Of a stretch of DNA of 39,238 bases, positions 30,728-39,238 are shown one piece after another. The translations under genes were made by a program, and so were the position numbers. Source of the stretch: Candidatus Paralachnospira avium (GTDB lineage Bacteria > Bacillota > Clostridia > Lachnospirales > Lachnospiraceae). The notes under the pieces were generated by a model that saw nothing but the letters and a program-made list of their open reading frames with translations, was not told the DNA's origin and made no database searches. The stretch's first letter is position 1. Every line of letters begins with the position of its first letter. The stretch covers positions 1 through 39,238 of the forward strand of contig CAJFUL010000062.1 of the NCBI GenBank assembly GCA_904420245.1. The letters are read 5' to 3'.

Positions 30728-31371
30728 TCGTAAACGAGAGGATTACCACATATATTCATTCTTTGGAACGGGGAGACAGCGAAATCTTAAGCAGGATTGC
30801 AAAGGAGGCGGCTGCCTCTTTTGTTCCTATTATCCGGAAAGAGACGGCCAGCCTCCTGCGGACCCTGGTGGCCATGAAGCGGCCGGAAAGGATCCTGGAG
30901 GTGGGGACGGCCACCGGATATTCGGCCCTGCTGATGAGCGAGGTGATGCCGGAGGGCTGTACCATCACCACCATCGAAAAATATGAGAAGAGGATACCGG
31001 AAGCTCTGGAGAATTTCCGCCTGGCGGGAAAGGAGCAGGTGATCACGCTGATCCCCGCAGATGCGGCCAAGGCCCTGGAGACCCTTTCAGGGCCCTTTGA
31101 TTTTATCTTTATGGATGCGGCCAAGGGGCAGTACATCCACTTTCTGAGGGATGTGCTGCGGCTTTTGTCGGTGGGCGGCGTACTGGTCTCGGACAATGTC
31201 CTCCAGGACGGGGACGTCATCGAATCCCGGTTCGCCGTACCCAGGAGGAATCGGACCATCCACGCCAGGATGCGGGAATATTTATATACACTGAAGCATT
31301 TGGACTGCCTGGAGACGGCGGTGATCCCCATTGGCGACGGGGTCACGGTCAGTACCAGGGTCAGAGAATAG
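30724..31371 (+). CDS. trmR: tRNA 5-hydroxyuridine methyltransferase (TrmR, YrrM-like)
   Basis: This 215-residue class I methyltransferase has motif I LEVGTATGYSALLMS near residue 57, the acidic strand TTIEKYEKR near 82 and the metal-site-type FIFMDAAKGQY near 130, as in cation-dependent O-methyltransferases. In Bacillus subtilis YrrM (TrmR) makes 5-methoxyuridine at tRNA position 34 from ho5U made by the U32 proteins YrrN/YrrO; the next gene here is a U32 protein, which supports this assignment. The GTG start at 30724 follows GGAGG and overlaps the previous stop codon. Confidence 0.87.
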   Translation: MIVNERITTYIHSLERGDSEILSRIAKEAAASFVPIIRKETASLLRTLVAMKRPERILEVGTATGYSALLMSEVMPEGCTITTIEKYEKRIPEALENFRLAGKEQVITLIPADAAKALETLSGPFDFIFMDAAKGQYIHFLRDVLRLLSVGGVLVSDNVLQDGDVIESRFAVPRRNRTIHARMREYLYTLKHLDCLETAVIPIGDGVTVSTRVRE

Positions 31372-31381
31372 GAGAACAGCA

Positions 31382-32611
31382 TTGAAGAAGCCAGAGCTTT
31401 TGATCCCGGCCAGAAATCTGGAGGCTTTGAGGACGGCGGTCCGCTACGGGGCGGATGCCGTCTATATCGGAGGCGAGGCCTACGGCCTGCGGGCCAAGGC
31501 CAAGAATTTTTCCATGGAAGAGATGGCGGAGGGCATCGCCTTCGCCCACGAAAACGGGGTAAAGGTCTATGTGACGGCCAATATCCTGGCCCATAACCGG
31601 GACCTTTCCGGCGTGCGGAACTATTTTAAGGAGCTTAAGGAGCTGGAGCCTGACGCCCTTATCATTTCCGATCCGGGAGTCTTTGCCATTGCCAGGGAAG
31701 AAGTGCCCCGGATGGATCTGCATATCAGCACCCAGGCCAATAATACCAATTACGGCACTTACCGCTTCTGGTACGGGCTGGGAGCCAGGCGGGCCGTTTC
31801 TGCCAGGGAGCTTTCTCTGGAGGAGTTAAAGGAGATCCGGGCCCATATCCCGGCGGATATGGAGATCGAGACCTTTGTCCACGGCGCCATGTGCATCTCG
31901 TATTCGGGAAGGTGCCTCCTCAGCAATTATTTTACGGGCCGGGATGCCAATCAGGGGTCCTGTACCCATCCCTGCCGCTGGAAATACGCGGTGGTGGAGG
32001 AGACCAGGCCGGGGGAATATCTGCCGGTCTATGAAAATGAGCGGGGGACCTTTTTATTCAATTCCAAGGACCTTTGCATGATCGGGCATATCCCGGAGCT
32101 CCTGGACGCCGGCATCGACAGCTTCAAGGTGGAGGGGCGGATGAAGACGGCTCTCTATGGGGCTGTGGTGGCCAGGACTTACAGGAGGGCCATCGACGAC
32201 TGTCTGGAATCGGAAGAAAAGTACCTGGAAAATCTGGAGTGGTATAAGGAAGAGATCGGGAAGTGTACCACCAGGCCGTTTACCACCGGGTTTTTCTATG
32301 GAAATCCCGGCGCGGATGCGCAGATCTACGACAGCAGCACATACCGGCAGGAGTATATCTATCTGGGCGCTGCCGGGGAGAAAGACCGGGAGGGCCGTTT
32401 TTCCCTGGAACAGAAAAATAAATTCTCGGTGGGAGAGACCGTCGAGATCATGAAGCCGTCGGGGGAGAACGTCCAGGCTCTGGTGGAGGGGATCTTCGAT
32501 GAGGAGGGAAATCCCCAGGAGAGCGCGCCCCACGCGGGCCAGAAGCTTTCCGTAAAGCTCTCCCATCTGCCGGAAAAGTATGATATACTGAGAAAGAAGG
32601 GCATCGTATAA
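31382..32611 (+). CDS. U32-family tRNA hydroxylation protein (TrhP-like)
   Basis: This 409-residue protein carries the U32 signature ETFVHGAMCISYSGRC. With CTHPC shortly after, this gives four cysteines (likely an iron-sulfur site). The N-terminal TIM-barrel-like part begins KPELLIPARNLEALRTAVRYGADAVY-type and the C-terminal domain ends near residue 409. Relatives YrrN/YrrO (TrhP) hydroxylate U34 of tRNA using prephenate; older annotation calls them collagenase-like peptidases. TTG 31382, seven bases after GGAG, is the best start; the frame is open further upstream. Only one copy is present, where Bacillus subtilis has two. Confidence 0.87.
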   Translation: MKKPELLIPARNLEALRTAVRYGADAVYIGGEAYGLRAKAKNFSMEEMAEGIAFAHENGVKVYVTANILAHNRDLSGVRNYFKELKELEPDALIISDPGVFAIAREEVPRMDLHISTQANNTNYGTYRFWYGLGARRAVSARELSLEELKEIRAHIPADMEIETFVHGAMCISYSGRCLLSNYFTGRDANQGSCTHPCRWKYAVVEETRPGEYLPVYENERGTFLFNSKDLCMIGHIPELLDAGIDSFKVEGRMKTALYGAVVARTYRRAIDDCLESEEKYLENLEWYKEEIGKCTTRPFTTGFFYGNPGADAQIYDSSTYRQEYIYLGAAGEKDREGRFSLEQKNKFSVGETVEIMKPSGENVQALVEGIFDEEGNPQESAPHAGQKLSVKLSHLPEKYDILRKKGIV

Positions 32612-32623
32612 GAGGATGAGGCT

Positions 32624-33376
32624 ATGAACATACTATTTACAGTGATCGCGATATTGTCTCTGGGATACTACGGAGTGGTCGTCGCCTATGCGGGATTCCA
32701 GGCTTCTTTTTCCCTGTTTTGGCTGGCGCTTTCCATAGTCTGCGGCTTTTTGGCGTTTTTATTCAGCCTGAAGCGGTTCCGGATCTTTCTCAAGGGACTT
32801 CCCCTGTGGGTGAAGGTGCCGGTGCGGACCACCATTGCCCTGGGGCTCCTCTGCTTTGTAGTGGTGGAGGCCCTGATCGTTTTTCCTATGTTCAGGAGCC
32901 CTGACGCGGATCTGGATTATCTGATCGTCCTGGGAGCCCAGGTAAAGGGCGAGACCGTCAGCAATTCCCTGCGGCTCAGGCTGGACGAGGCGGTCTCCTA
33001 TCTGGAGGAGCATGAGGATACCAGGGTCATCGTCACGGGAGGAAAAGGACCGGGGGAGGACATTTCAGAAGCGGCCGCCATGCGCAATTATCTGGTGGAT
33101 AAGGGGATCCCGGAGAACCGCATCATCCTGGAACGGTATGCGTCCAATACAGAGGAAAACCTGTCCTACAGTATGAGCCTGATCGGGAATAAGGAAGCTT
33201 CTGTGGGGATCGTCACCAATGATTTCCACATATTCCGGTCGGTCAGCATGGCGAGAAAGCTGGGAATGAAACATGTGACGGGGCTTCCGGCTCCGTCGGA
33301 CGGGATCTTGAAGGTGAATCTGACGGTGCGGGAGTTTTTCGCCGTGCTGAAGGATAAGTTTTTAGGCAATATCTGA
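32624..33376 (+). CDS. YdcF/DUF218-family membrane protein
   Basis: This 250-residue protein has an N-terminal membrane region with about three spans (roughly residues 3-22, 27-47 and 63-88), then a DUF218 domain (about 97-235). It contains the family motifs DYLIVLGAQVKG, RVIVTGGKG, ERYASNTEENL and VTNDFHIFRS. Family members include SanA/ElyC-like proteins linked to envelope homeostasis in other bacteria; the substrate is unknown here. It starts 12 bases after the U32 gene with a Shine-Dalgarno site and probably belongs to the same transcript. Confidence 0.88.
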   Translation: MNILFTVIAILSLGYYGVVVAYAGFQASFSLFWLALSIVCGFLAFLFSLKRFRIFLKGLPLWVKVPVRTTIALGLLCFVVVEALIVFPMFRSPDADLDYLIVLGAQVKGETVSNSLRLRLDEAVSYLEEHEDTRVIVTGGKGPGEDISEAAAMRNYLVDKGIPENRIILERYASNTEENLSYSMSLIGNKEASVGIVTNDFHIFRSVSMARKLGMKHVTGLPAPSDGILKVNLTVREFFAVLKDKFLGNI

Positions 33377-33390
33377 AAGGAGCAGAAGAA

Positions 33391-36318
33391 TTGGAGCAGA
33401 AGGGATTTGAAGCATATGAGGCGGTCCTGGAAAAGGATCTGAAAGAGTTGAATTCCAGAGCCATGGTGCTGCGTCACAAAAAGACCGGCGCCAGGGTCTT
33501 CTTATTGTCCAACGACGACGAAAACAAGGTCTTTACCATCGGGTTCCGGACGCCGGTGACCGACGACAAGGGGACTCCCCATATCATGGAACATTCGGTC
33601 CTCTGCGGTTCCCGGAAGTTTCCGGTGAAGGATCCTTTTGTGGAGCTGGTGAAAGGCTCCTTAAATACGTTTTTAAACGCCATGACCTATTCGGATAAGA
33701 CGGTGTATCCGGTGGCCAGCGTCAATGACAAGGATTTTCAGAATCTGATGGATGTCTATCTGGATGCAGTGTTCCATCCCAATATCTATGAGAATGAAAA
33801 GATCTTCATGCAGGAGGGCTGGCACTATGAACTGACGGAAGAGGAAGGACCCCTGACCATCAACGGCGTCGTCTACAACGAGATGAAGGGCGTGTTCTCC
33901 TCTCCGGAGAGCGTGCTGGACCGGTATATGAAGCATTCCCTGTTTCCGGACAGCCCCTACAGGGCGGAGACGGGGGGAGATCCGGAGGTGATCCCGGAGC
34001 TCACATATGAGCAGTTTTTGGATTTCCACCGGAAGTATTATCATCCTTCCAACAGCTATATTTACCTGTACGGAAATATGGATATGGGAGAGAAGCTGGA
34101 GTTCATCGACAGGGAATATCTGTCCCACTATGAAGCGGCCGGGGCCGATACGGAGATCCCTCTTCAGGAGGGCTGCGCCTCCGGTACCGAGACGGAGATC
34201 TTCTACCCCATCGGCGAGGATGAGAGCGAGGCCGGGAAGACGTATCTGGCGGTGGGCACCGTGGTGGGGACCGATCTGGATCCCCGGCTCTATGTGGCCT
34301 TCCAGATCCTGGAGTATGCGCTTTTGGCGGCGCCGGGCGCTCCCCTCAAGCAGGCCCTGACGGATGCGGGCATCGGCGAGGACATCTACGGCGGCTATGA
34401 GAGCGGGATCCTCCAGCCTGTATTCTCCGTGGTGGCCAAGAACACGGACAAGGATAAAAAAGAAGCGTTCCTGCGGATCATCCGGGAGACGCTGGAGCGG
34501 CTTTCCGAGGAGGGCATCGGGGAGAGATCCCTGGAGGCCGGCATCAACTACTATGAATTCAAATACAGGGAAGCGGACTTCGGCTCCTTCCCCAAGGGGC
34601 TGATCTACGGGCTCCAGTGCTTCGACAGCTGGCTCTACGACGGAGATCCTCTTATGCACCTGGAGTTTGAGGATACCTTCGCCTATCTGAAGGCCCATAA
34701 GGGAGACGGGTATTTCGAGGCCCTGATCACGGAATACCTCCTCAACAACCTCCACCAGTCGGTGATCATCCTGTCTCCCAGGAAGGGACTGGATGCGGAG
34801 CGGGAGAAGGTCCTTTCCGGGAAGCTGTCCAAGAAGCTGGCTTCCATGACGGCGGAGGAACGGAGAGCGCTGATGGCCCAGACACAGGAGCTCAAGAAGT
34901 ATCAGGAGGAGCCTTCCACCGAGGAGGCGCTGGAGACCATCCCCCTGCTTTCCAGGGAGGACATCGGAAGGGAAGCGGCGCCTCTGGGCGGGAGCCTGAG
35001 CCGGGAGGCGGGGATCCCTGTCTTTTCCACCGATACCTTTACCAGCGGCATCGGGTATCTGAGGCTGGCTTTTGACGCCGGACAGGTCTCCAGGGAGGAC
35101 TGGTCTTGGCTGGGCCTTCTGCGGGATGTGCTGGGAAAGATGAGCACCGAGGATCACAGCTATCTGGAGCTCTTCAATGAGATCAACATCGAGACGGGAG
35201 GCATAAGTCCCCTTGTCTCTCTCTATCCGCAGCCTGACGGAGGCGGTTTTCTGGCTTCTTTTGAATTCAGCGCCAAAGCTTTTTACGGGAAACTGGGAAA
35301 GGCTCTGGACTTCATCGGCGAGATCATCCAGAAGACCTGCCTGGAAGACGAGAAGCGGCTGAAGGAACTGGTGCTCTCTACCTGTTCCCAGACCAAGGAG
35401 CGGCTCCTGCGGGCAGGCCACGCGGCGGCTCTCCAGCGGGCCGGTTCCTACCATTCGGCAGGCGCCCTGTTCGGAGAGGCCATCTCCGGCATCGAATACT
35501 ATGAGTTTCTGCGGAAGCTCTCCGAAGATTTCGACGGGGCTTTTGCCGGAGCGAAGCTTAGGCGTCTGGCGGATTCGCTCTTCAGACGGGAAAAGCTCTT
35601 TGTGAGCATCACGGCGGAAAAGGAAGGCTGTGAACGGTTTTTGGCGGAGCTTTCTGCCTTTGCGGACAGGCTTCCCGGCGGCGCGTGCGGGGAGGAGCTT
35701 CCCTTCCATAGGATCTCCAAGGACCAGGTGGCCCTGGAGCAGAAAAACGAAGGCTTCAAGACTTCTTCCCAGGTCCAGTATGTGGCCCGCTGCGGGAATT
35801 TCAAAGAAGCGGGCTATGGGTATACGGGAGCCCTGAAGGTGCTCCAGGTGATCTTAAGCTACGACTACCTCTGGATCAAGGTGCGGGTCATGGGCGGAGC
35901 CTACGGCGTCATGAGCGGTTTCGGCCGCGGCGGCGACAGTTACTTCGTGTCGTACCGGGATCCGCATTTGAAGGCCACTTACGAGACTTTCGGCGGGATC
36001 CCGGAATATCTGGAGAATTTTGAGGCCAGCGACCGGGATATGACGAAATATGTCATCGGCACCATCAGCGGCATGGACACGCCCATGACGCCTTACAGCA
36101 GAGGCGTGCGCAATATGAGCATGTACCTGTCCGGGATCACCGGAGAGCAGCTCCAGAGAGAGCGGGATCAGGTCTTGAACGTCTCCCAGGAGGACATCCG
36201 CAGTCTGGCCGGCATCGTGAGGGCCATTCTGGACGGCGGAAATCTCTGCGTCCTGGGCGGCGACGGAAAGATCGAGGCATCGCGGGAACTCTTTAAGAAC
36301 GTTCTCCGCCTGTCTTGA
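33391..36318 (+). CDS. M16C-family zinc metallopeptidase (presequence-protease-like)
   Basis: This protein has 975 residues, the usual length of the M16C/PreP group. The inverted zinc motif HxxEH is seen as HIMEH at residues 64-68, followed by the family-typical SVLCGSRKFPVKDPF and LNTFLNAMTYSDKTVYPVAS. The second zinc-ligand Glu lies in the helix near NEMKGVFSSPES. The C-terminal half is the non-catalytic M16 part (GRGGDSYFVSYRDPHL). No signal peptide is seen, so it is probably cytoplasmic, degrading peptides. The TTG start at 33391 follows AAAGGAG by eight bases. Confidence 0.92.
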   Translation: MEQKGFEAYEAVLEKDLKELNSRAMVLRHKKTGARVFLLSNDDENKVFTIGFRTPVTDDKGTPHIMEHSVLCGSRKFPVKDPFVELVKGSLNTFLNAMTYSDKTVYPVASVNDKDFQNLMDVYLDAVFHPNIYENEKIFMQEGWHYELTEEEGPLTINGVVYNEMKGVFSSPESVLDRYMKHSLFPDSPYRAETGGDPEVIPELTYEQFLDFHRKYYHPSNSYIYLYGNMDMGEKLEFIDREYLSHYEAAGADTEIPLQEGCASGTETEIFYPIGEDESEAGKTYLAVGTVVGTDLDPRLYVAFQILEYALLAAPGAPLKQALTDAGIGEDIYGGYESGILQPVFSVVAKNTDKDKKEAFLRIIRETLERLSEEGIGERSLEAGINYYEFKYREADFGSFPKGLIYGLQCFDSWLYDGDPLMHLEFEDTFAYLKAHKGDGYFEALITEYLLNNLHQSVIILSPRKGLDAEREKVLSGKLSKKLASMTAEERRALMAQTQELKKYQEEPSTEEALETIPLLSREDIGREAAPLGGSLSREAGIPVFSTDTFTSGIGYLRLAFDAGQVSREDWSWLGLLRDVLGKMSTEDHSYLELFNEINIETGGISPLVSLYPQPDGGGFLASFEFSAKAFYGKLGKALDFIGEIIQKTCLEDEKRLKELVLSTCSQTKERLLRAGHAAALQRAGSYHSAGALFGEAISGIEYYEFLRKLSEDFDGAFAGAKLRRLADSLFRREKLFVSITAEKEGCERFLAELSAFADRLPGGACGEELPFHRISKDQVALEQKNEGFKTSSQVQYVARCGNFKEAGYGYTGALKVLQVILSYDYLWIKVRVMGGAYGVMSGFGRGGDSYFVSYRDPHLKATYETFGGIPEYLENFEASDRDMTKYVIGTISGMDTPMTPYSRGVRNMSMYLSGITGEQLQRERDQVLNVSQEDIRSLAGIVRAILDGGNLCVLGGDGKIEASRELFKNVLRLS

Positions 36319-36338
36319 GGATATACGGGAGAGGATAC

Positions 36339-37238
36339 ATGGAACAGCAGAAGAAATCCGGGTTCGCGGCCCTGATCGGCCGCCCCAACGTGGGAAAATC
36401 CACACTTATGAACCATCTGATCGGACAGAAGATCGCCATCACCTCCGACAGGCCCCAGACCACCAGGAACCGGATCCAGACCGTTTATACCGATGAGCGG
36501 GGACAGATCGTCTTTTTGGATACGCCGGGGATCCACAAGGCCAAGAACAAGCTGGGCCGCTATATGGTGGGAGCGGCGGAGAGGACCTTGAAAGAGGTGG
36601 ATGTGATCCTGTGGCTGGTGGAGCCTTCCTCCTATGTGGGAGCGGGCGAGCAGCATATCCTGGATATTTTGAAACAGGTGAAGGTCCCGGTGGTGCTGGT
36701 CATCAACAAAGTGGACACCGTGGAAAAGACCCAGGTGCTCACCTACATCGATGCTTATAAAAAGCTGTATCCCTTTGCGGAGATCGTCCCGGTATCTGCC
36801 CTGCGGGGAAAGAACCTGGATACGCTCTTAGACGTGCTGATGAAGTATCTGCCCTACGGTCCCATGTACTACGATGAGGATACCGTGACGGACCAGCCCA
36901 TGCGGCAGATCGCGGCGGAGATCATCCGGGAGAAGGCGCTGCGCTGCCTGGAGGACGAGATCCCCCACGGCATCGCGGTCACCATTGAAAAGATGAAGGA
37001 GCGGCCGGATGGGATCTGGGACATCGAGGCGGAGATCGTCTGCGAGCGGGACTCCCATAAAGGGATCATCATCGGGAAGGGCGGCTCCATGTTAAAGAAG
37101 ATCGCCAGCAGCGCTCGTCATGATATAGAAAGGATGATGGAGGGGAAGGTCAATCTGAAAGTCTGGGTCAAGGTCCGGAAGGAATGGCGGGACAACGACC
37201 TGTATCTGAAGAATTACGGGTACCACAAGGATATGTGA
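36339..37238 (+). CDS. era: GTPase Era
   Basis: This 299-residue GTPase assists 16S rRNA maturation and 30S assembly. The G motifs are GRPNVGKS (14-21), the TT of RPQTTRN, DTPG (about 60) and NKVD (about 123). The C-terminal KH domain has GKGGSMLKKI near residue 249. ATG 36339, seven bases after GGAG, is preferred; the upstream TTG at 36315 overlaps the end of the peptidase gene. It is followed by recO, the usual Firmicutes order. Confidence 0.96.
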   Translation: MEQQKKSGFAALIGRPNVGKSTLMNHLIGQKIAITSDRPQTTRNRIQTVYTDERGQIVFLDTPGIHKAKNKLGRYMVGAAERTLKEVDVILWLVEPSSYVGAGEQHILDILKQVKVPVVLVINKVDTVEKTQVLTYIDAYKKLYPFAEIVPVSALRGKNLDTLLDVLMKYLPYGPMYYDEDTVTDQPMRQIAAEIIREKALRCLEDEIPHGIAVTIEKMKERPDGIWDIEAEIVCERDSHKGIIIGKGGSMLKKIASSARHDIERMMEGKVNLKVWVKVRKEWRDNDLYLKNYGYHKDM

Positions 37239-37256
37239 GAAGGGAAGGAAGAGCCA

Positions 37257-37928
37257 GTGAGAGGAGAAGAGTCAGATCATCTGATACAGGTGACGGGGAT
37301 CGTTTTGAGCTCCTCTCCCGTGGGGGATTACGACAAGCGGGTAGTCCTGCTGACCAGGGAGAGGGGAAAGCTCCATGCGTTCGCGAGGGGGGCAAGACGT
37401 CCGGGAAGTCCTCTCATGGCGGGGATCCGTCCCTTTTCCTTTGGCGTTTTTACCCTCTATGAAGGACGTTCCTCCTATACAGTCAAGCAGCTGTCCATCT
37501 CCAATTATTTTGAAGAAGTGACTTCCGATATGGAGAGGGTCTTTTTGGGGTCCTATTTCCTGGAGTTTGCCGATTACTATTCCAGGGAAAACGGCGATGA
37601 GTTTCCGACCTTGAAGCTTTTGTACCAGACCCTCCGGGCGCTGTCCAAGGACAGCCTGGACAACAGGCTGGTGCGGCTGGTCTATGAGCTGCGGATGATG
37701 GCCATGAACGGAGATCTGGATCCGTCCTGCTTTTCCGCCCTGGGAAAGACAGGACAGTTCGCCCTGGATTTTATCATCCGCACTCCGGTGGAAAAGCTCT
37801 ATACCTTCACTTTGTCGGAGGAGGTTTTTTCCCAGCTGCAAAGCGCCCAGGTCCAAAATAAAAAGCGGTACATAACGAAGGTTTTTCACTCGGAAGAGGT
37901 GTTAAACAGCATGAATCTTACACTTTGA
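37257..37928 (+). CDS. recO: DNA repair protein RecO
   Basis: This 223-residue protein has an N-terminal OB-fold domain (about 9-85; VTGIVLSSSPVGDYDKRVVLLTR-type start, then GKLHAFARGARRPGS) and a helical C-terminal domain. It loads RecA together with RecR. The C-terminal zinc-finger cysteines found in many RecO proteins are missing: only one Cys (DPSCFSALG) stands in that region. The GTG start at 37257 follows a GGAAGGA-type site. It is slightly shorter than the usual 240-250 residues. Confidence 0.9.
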   Translation: MRGEESDHLIQVTGIVLSSSPVGDYDKRVVLLTRERGKLHAFARGARRPGSPLMAGIRPFSFGVFTLYEGRSSYTVKQLSISNYFEEVTSDMERVFLGSYFLEFADYYSRENGDEFPTLKLLYQTLRALSKDSLDNRLVRLVYELRMMAMNGDLDPSCFSALGKTGQFALDFIIRTPVEKLYTFTLSEEVFSQLQSAQVQNKKRYITKVFHSEEVLNSMNLTL

Positions 37929-37951
37929 TGATAAATTCCTGACAAAAGCGG

Positions 37952-37980
37952 TTGAAAATATACTCGAAACAAGGTACAAT
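37952..37980 (+). promoter_or_regulatory. Promoter of the lipoprotein (and possibly glyQS)
   Basis: TTGAAA (37952-37957) and TACAAT (37975-37980) are 17 bp apart, 28 bases before the ATG. No terminator lies between recO and this promoter. Confidence 0.75.
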
Positions 37981-38008
37981 GATTTAAGTCTGTAAGGAGG
38001 GTAAGACC

Positions 38009-38638
38009 ATGAAAAAAAAGAAGACGGCGGCTGCCGCACTGTCGGCGCTGGCCCTGATGACGGCGCTTTCCGGCTGTGGTTCCAAGTTCAAGCCGGACAC
38101 CAGCAGCATCTATGTGAAAAAGGATGGGACGGTGGTCAGCGCCGATATTGAAAGCTTTGAGGGGAGCAACTACAGCGAGGAGGAGCTCACCACTTATGTG
38201 GAGGATGCGGTAAAGCTCTATAATTCTGAGCACGGGGCGGAGTCCGCGGCTTATGAAGAAAAGGATATGGAGCTTCCCGTGGAAGTGGATTCCCTGAAAG
38301 TGGAGGATGGTACCGCCACCTTATACTTGAATTATGAGACCTGCAGCGACTATATGGAATTTACCGGCACGGCCGGCATGGAAAACGGCATCAGCCAGAT
38401 GGAGAAATCCACCGTGGAGGAGATGGGCGTGGAGGGCGACTTCCAGAATGCCGACGGAGAGGATGTGGCCCTCGCCGATGTCCAGGATAAGGGCAGCTAC
38501 CATGTGGTGAAGGTGGACGGCCCCGTGACCATGCAGGTCGAGGGAAAGGTCCGCTACGTCAGCAAAGGCGTGACCGTTGACAGCAAAAATACGGTGACGA
38601 CGCCGGCAGGCGCCGTCAGTTATATCGTATTCAAATAA
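38009..38638 (+). CDS. Lipoprotein of unknown function
   Basis: This 209-residue protein has a lipoprotein signal peptide with lipobox LSGC (Cys23) and an acidic, mostly beta-type mature part (SSIYVKKDGTVVSADIESF, then VEVDSLKVEDGTATLYLNY). I recognise no catalytic motif. Proteins of this design are common in Lachnospiraceae. AAGGAGG precedes the ATG. It has its own promoter and lies 22 bases before glyQS, with which it may share a transcript. Confidence 0.85.
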   Translation: MKKKKTAAAALSALALMTALSGCGSKFKPDTSSIYVKKDGTVVSADIESFEGSNYSEEELTTYVEDAVKLYNSEHGAESAAYEEKDMELPVEVDSLKVEDGTATLYLNYETCSDYMEFTGTAGMENGISQMEKSTVEEMGVEGDFQNADGEDVALADVQDKGSYHVVKVDGPVTMQVEGKVRYVSKGVTVDSKNTVTTPAGAVSYIVFK

Positions 38639-38660
38639 GAGACAGAGAGGATCGTAGATT

Positions 38661-39238
38661 ATGGAAAAGACCATGGAAAAGATCGTGGCCCTGGCGAAAT
38701 CCCGCGGGTTTGTATATCCCGGATCGGAGATCTACGGGGGCCTGGCCAATACCTGGGATTACGGCAACCTGGGCGTGGAGCTCAAGAACAACGTAAAGAA
38801 GGCCTGGTGGCAGAAGTTCATCCAGGAAAACCCCTACAATGTGGGCGTGGACTGCGCCATCCTGATGAATTCCCAGACCTGGGTGGCGTCCGGCCATCTG
38901 GGCGGCTTCAGTGATCCGCTGATGGACTGCAAGCAGTGCAAGGAGCGGTTCCGGGCCGACAAGCTGATCGAAGACTATGCCGAGGCGCAGGGCATCACCC
39001 TGGAATCCTCCGTAGACGGATGGAGCCAGGAGGAGATGATGGCGTATATCAGGGAGCATCAGATCCCCTGCCCCAGCTGCGGATCCCATGATTTTACGGA
39101 TATCCGCCAGTTCAACCTGATGTTCAAGACGTTCCAGGGCGTGACGGAGGATGCCAAGAATACTGTATATCTGCGGCCGGAGACTGCCCAGGGCATTTTT
39201 GTGAACTTCAAGAATGTGCAGAGGACCTCCAGGAAGAA
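38661..39238 (+). CDS. glyQS: Glycyl-tRNA synthetase, single-chain type (5' part only)
   Basis: The first 192 complete codons are in the window; the rest is beyond the edge. The N-terminus [20 protein letters not shown], the segment [20 protein letters not shown] and [12 protein letters not shown] (class II motif 2 region) are diagnostic for the dimeric, eukaryote/archaea-like glycine enzyme used by many Firmicutes. Two CxxC pairs (CKQC, CPSC) likely bind zinc. ATG 38661 is 11 bases after AGAGAGG; ATG 38673 is an alternative. The 22-base gap upstream has no room for a T-box leader. Confidence 0.95.
   Translation, partial: MEKTMEKIVALAKSRGFVYPGSEIYGGLANTWDYGNLGVELKNNVKKAWWQKFIQENPYNVGVDCAILMNSQTWVASGHLGGFSDPLMDCKQCKERFRADKLIEDYAEAQGITLESSVDGWSQEEMMAYIREHQIPCPSCGSHDFTDIRQFNLMFKTFQGVTEDAKNTVYLRPETAQGIFVNFKNVQRTSRK

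Noticed and set aside
38639-38660. T-box riboswitch in front of glyQS
   Set aside because: Only 22 bases separate the two genes, and no T-box sequence or terminator-antiterminator pair is visible upstream.

Overview
The window looks like chromosome of a Gram-positive, gut-type Clostridia, most likely Lachnospiraceae (my inference). The reasons are the strong Shine-Dalgarno sites, a moderately high GC content, the conserved order ireB-ruvX-DUF1292-(RNase J)-mltG-trmR-U32, a histidine-less HPr-like protein, a SARP/BTAD regulator and very large SpaA/Cna_B surface proteins. No phage, IS element, CRISPR array, tRNA or rRNA was seen. No stretch over 300 bases lacks a gene; the longest gaps are 286 bases (25570-25855) and 253 bases (21227-21479).

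Region 1 (1-5122, minus strand) is one seven-gene operon. It runs from a promoter near 5167-5196 to a strong terminator at 16-47. It encodes a SARP-type regulator (winged helix, BTAD, degenerate GGDEF-like tail), a transglutaminase-like lipoprotein, a PilC/GspF-type membrane protein and four small single-span proteins resembling minor pseudopilins. No secretion ATPase, prepilin peptidase or major pilin is present.

Region 2 (5123-21272, plus strand) is the accessory core: a 4611-residue surface protein (about 24 SpaA-like domains, five SdrD_B-like domains, C-terminal anchor) followed by a 611-residue MucBP-like surface protein. Each has its own promoter. The two promoters share an architecture that matches known SARP promoters: TGTGA-type direct repeats with an 11-bp period, ending 8-9 bp before an extended -10 box. 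I propose that the divergent SARP gene activates both, making regulator, pseudopilin-like operon and two adhesins one surface regulon. This is the main finding.

Region 3 (21273-25608) is a housekeeping operon: prmA, rsmE, a NifS/IscS-type cysteine desulfurase and thiI (rRNA and ribosomal protein methylation, tRNA thiolation).

Region 4 (25609-32611) starts with a GC-rich gap and a minus-strand HPr-like gene. Then follow mtaB, ireB, ruvX, a DUF1292 gene, RNase J, a mini-MltG, trmR and a TrhP-like U32 gene. Several act on tRNA (ms2t6A37 by MtaB; ho5U/mo5U34 by TrhP and TrmR).

Region 5 (32612-39238) holds a YdcF-like membrane protein, an M16C metallopeptidase, era, recO, a lipoprotein of unknown function with its own promoter, and the 5' part of glyQS cut by the window edge.

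Many start codons were moved from the longest possible ORF to an internal codon with a well-spaced Shine-Dalgarno site; the reason is given for each gene.
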